From Rhodospirillales bacterium (lineage in GTDB: Bacteria; Pseudomonadota; Alphaproteobacteria; Rhodospirillales; Casp-alpha2), in assembly GCA_028282185.1 (NCBI GenBank), contig JANQIJ010000006.1, positions 1-5,851 on the forward strand: a DNA stretch of 5,851 nt. Direction: 5' to 3'. Every line of letters starts with the position of its first letter. The stretch's first letter is position 1. Shown piece by piece: positions 5,542 through 5,851 of the stretch. The notes under the pieces are model-generated. The model did no database searches and was not told where the DNA came from. It saw only the letters and a program-made list of their open reading frames with translations. Both the position numbers and the translations under genes were made by a program.

Positions 5542-5706
5542 CCGTCCCTCAATACCGGTTTCTTGAACGGGTCCATGCCCTGAACGAACGCCGGTCTCGT
5601 GCGGGCGCCGGCCAGAGCGGCCGGGCAAAACCCTGATCCTGTGCCGGCGCGGAGCAATCGCGGCATTGCCAGCGCCACGGCCGATTACCTGTTGGTCGTC
5701 GGCACC

Positions 5707-5851
5707 TCAGTCTGGCCGCCAGCCGGAACGGCATTGCGCGTCGAATGGCGCCATATGGGCCTGGGCATAGGCCGGACGTTGCGTCAGGGCCGCCCACCAC
5801 CCGGCCAGGTTGGGCCGGCGGGCCGGCGCCAGATCGTCGGGCGACAGTTCC
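5707..5851 (-). CDS. Probable glutathione S-transferase, C-terminal end only
   Basis: Read on the minus strand from 5850 to the TGA at 5709-5707, the frame gives 47 residues. The central part, RRPNLAGWWAALTQRPAYAQ followed by AHMAPFD, resembles the last helices of the alpha-helical C-terminal domain of bacterial glutathione S-transferases (PNLxxWxxRxxxRPAYxxA). The start and the thioredoxin-like glutathione-binding domain lie outside the window, so catalytic residues cannot be assessed. The gene converges on the BLUF gene with 165 bp between their stops, in which I see no clear terminator. Family assignment rests on a short tail only; another protein ending in a similar helix cannot be excluded. 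Confidence 0.6.
   Translation of the reverse strand, partial: ELSPDDLAPARRPNLAGWWAALTQRPAYAQAHMAPFDAQCRSGWRPD

Noticed and set aside
5608..5624. CCGGCC-AGAGC-GGCCGG hairpin as a terminator after the BLUF gene
   Set aside because: Only 6 bp of stem, followed by AAAA on the + strand and no T-tract on the correct side for either direction; such stems are common by chance in GC-rich DNA.
5549..5800. 83-residue minus-strand open frame near the window end
   Set aside because: It overlaps the GST-like frame in a different phase and has shadow-type Arg/Pro-rich composition.

Overview
The window is GC-rich, densely coded DNA with NNG/NNC-biased codons, a 4-bp ATPase-style gene overlap and protein families typical of Alphaproteobacteria (Rhodospirillales-like is my best guess, by inference only). 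No rRNA, tRNA, CRISPR or transposase is visible.

Region 1 (1-3711, + strand) looks like one transcription unit of three genes. It holds the 3' two-thirds of a family III (CaiB/BaiF) CoA-transferase, an acyl-CoA dehydrogenase-fold flavoprotein, and a thiamine-diphosphate (ThDP) enzyme of the acetolactate-synthase type whose GTG start overlaps the preceding stop (GTGA). The main observation is in the flavoprotein. Both positions where acyl-CoA dehydrogenases carry their catalytic acid are occupied by Gln244 and Gly368, and an Arg sits at residue 84. This is the residue pattern described for 3-sulfinopropanoyl-CoA desulfinase (Acd of Advenella mimigardefordensis), an enzyme with this fold that removes sulfite instead of dehydrogenating. 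Known 3-sulfinopropionate pathways also use a family III CoA-transferase for activation, so the first two genes may form a CoA-activation plus desulfination module. The role of the ThDP enzyme is unknown.

Region 2 (3712-4281) is a toxin-antitoxin locus that looks less GC-rich than its flanks. A BrnT-type toxin gene is split by a -1 frame change, and an intact helix-turn-helix (XRE-type) antitoxin/repressor gene follows. A perfect 10+1+10 bp palindrome covers the -10 box of a good sigma70-like promoter and the first possible ATG. This suggests autoregulation, and a leaderless start at a downstream GTG.

Region 3 (4282-5046) holds msrB (methionine-R-sulfoxide reductase) followed directly by a start-less, internally shortened relic of a PAS/PAC sensor domain.

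Region 4 (5047-5541) carries a short BLUF blue-light photoreceptor with all main flavin-site residues. It is preceded by a near-consensus sigma54 (-24/-12) promoter and a TA-rich dyad at the expected transcription start.

Region 5 (5542-5851): I see no gene or clear terminator in 5542-5706. The last 145 bp encode, on the minus strand, the C-terminal end of a probable glutathione S-transferase that runs out of the window and converges on the BLUF gene.
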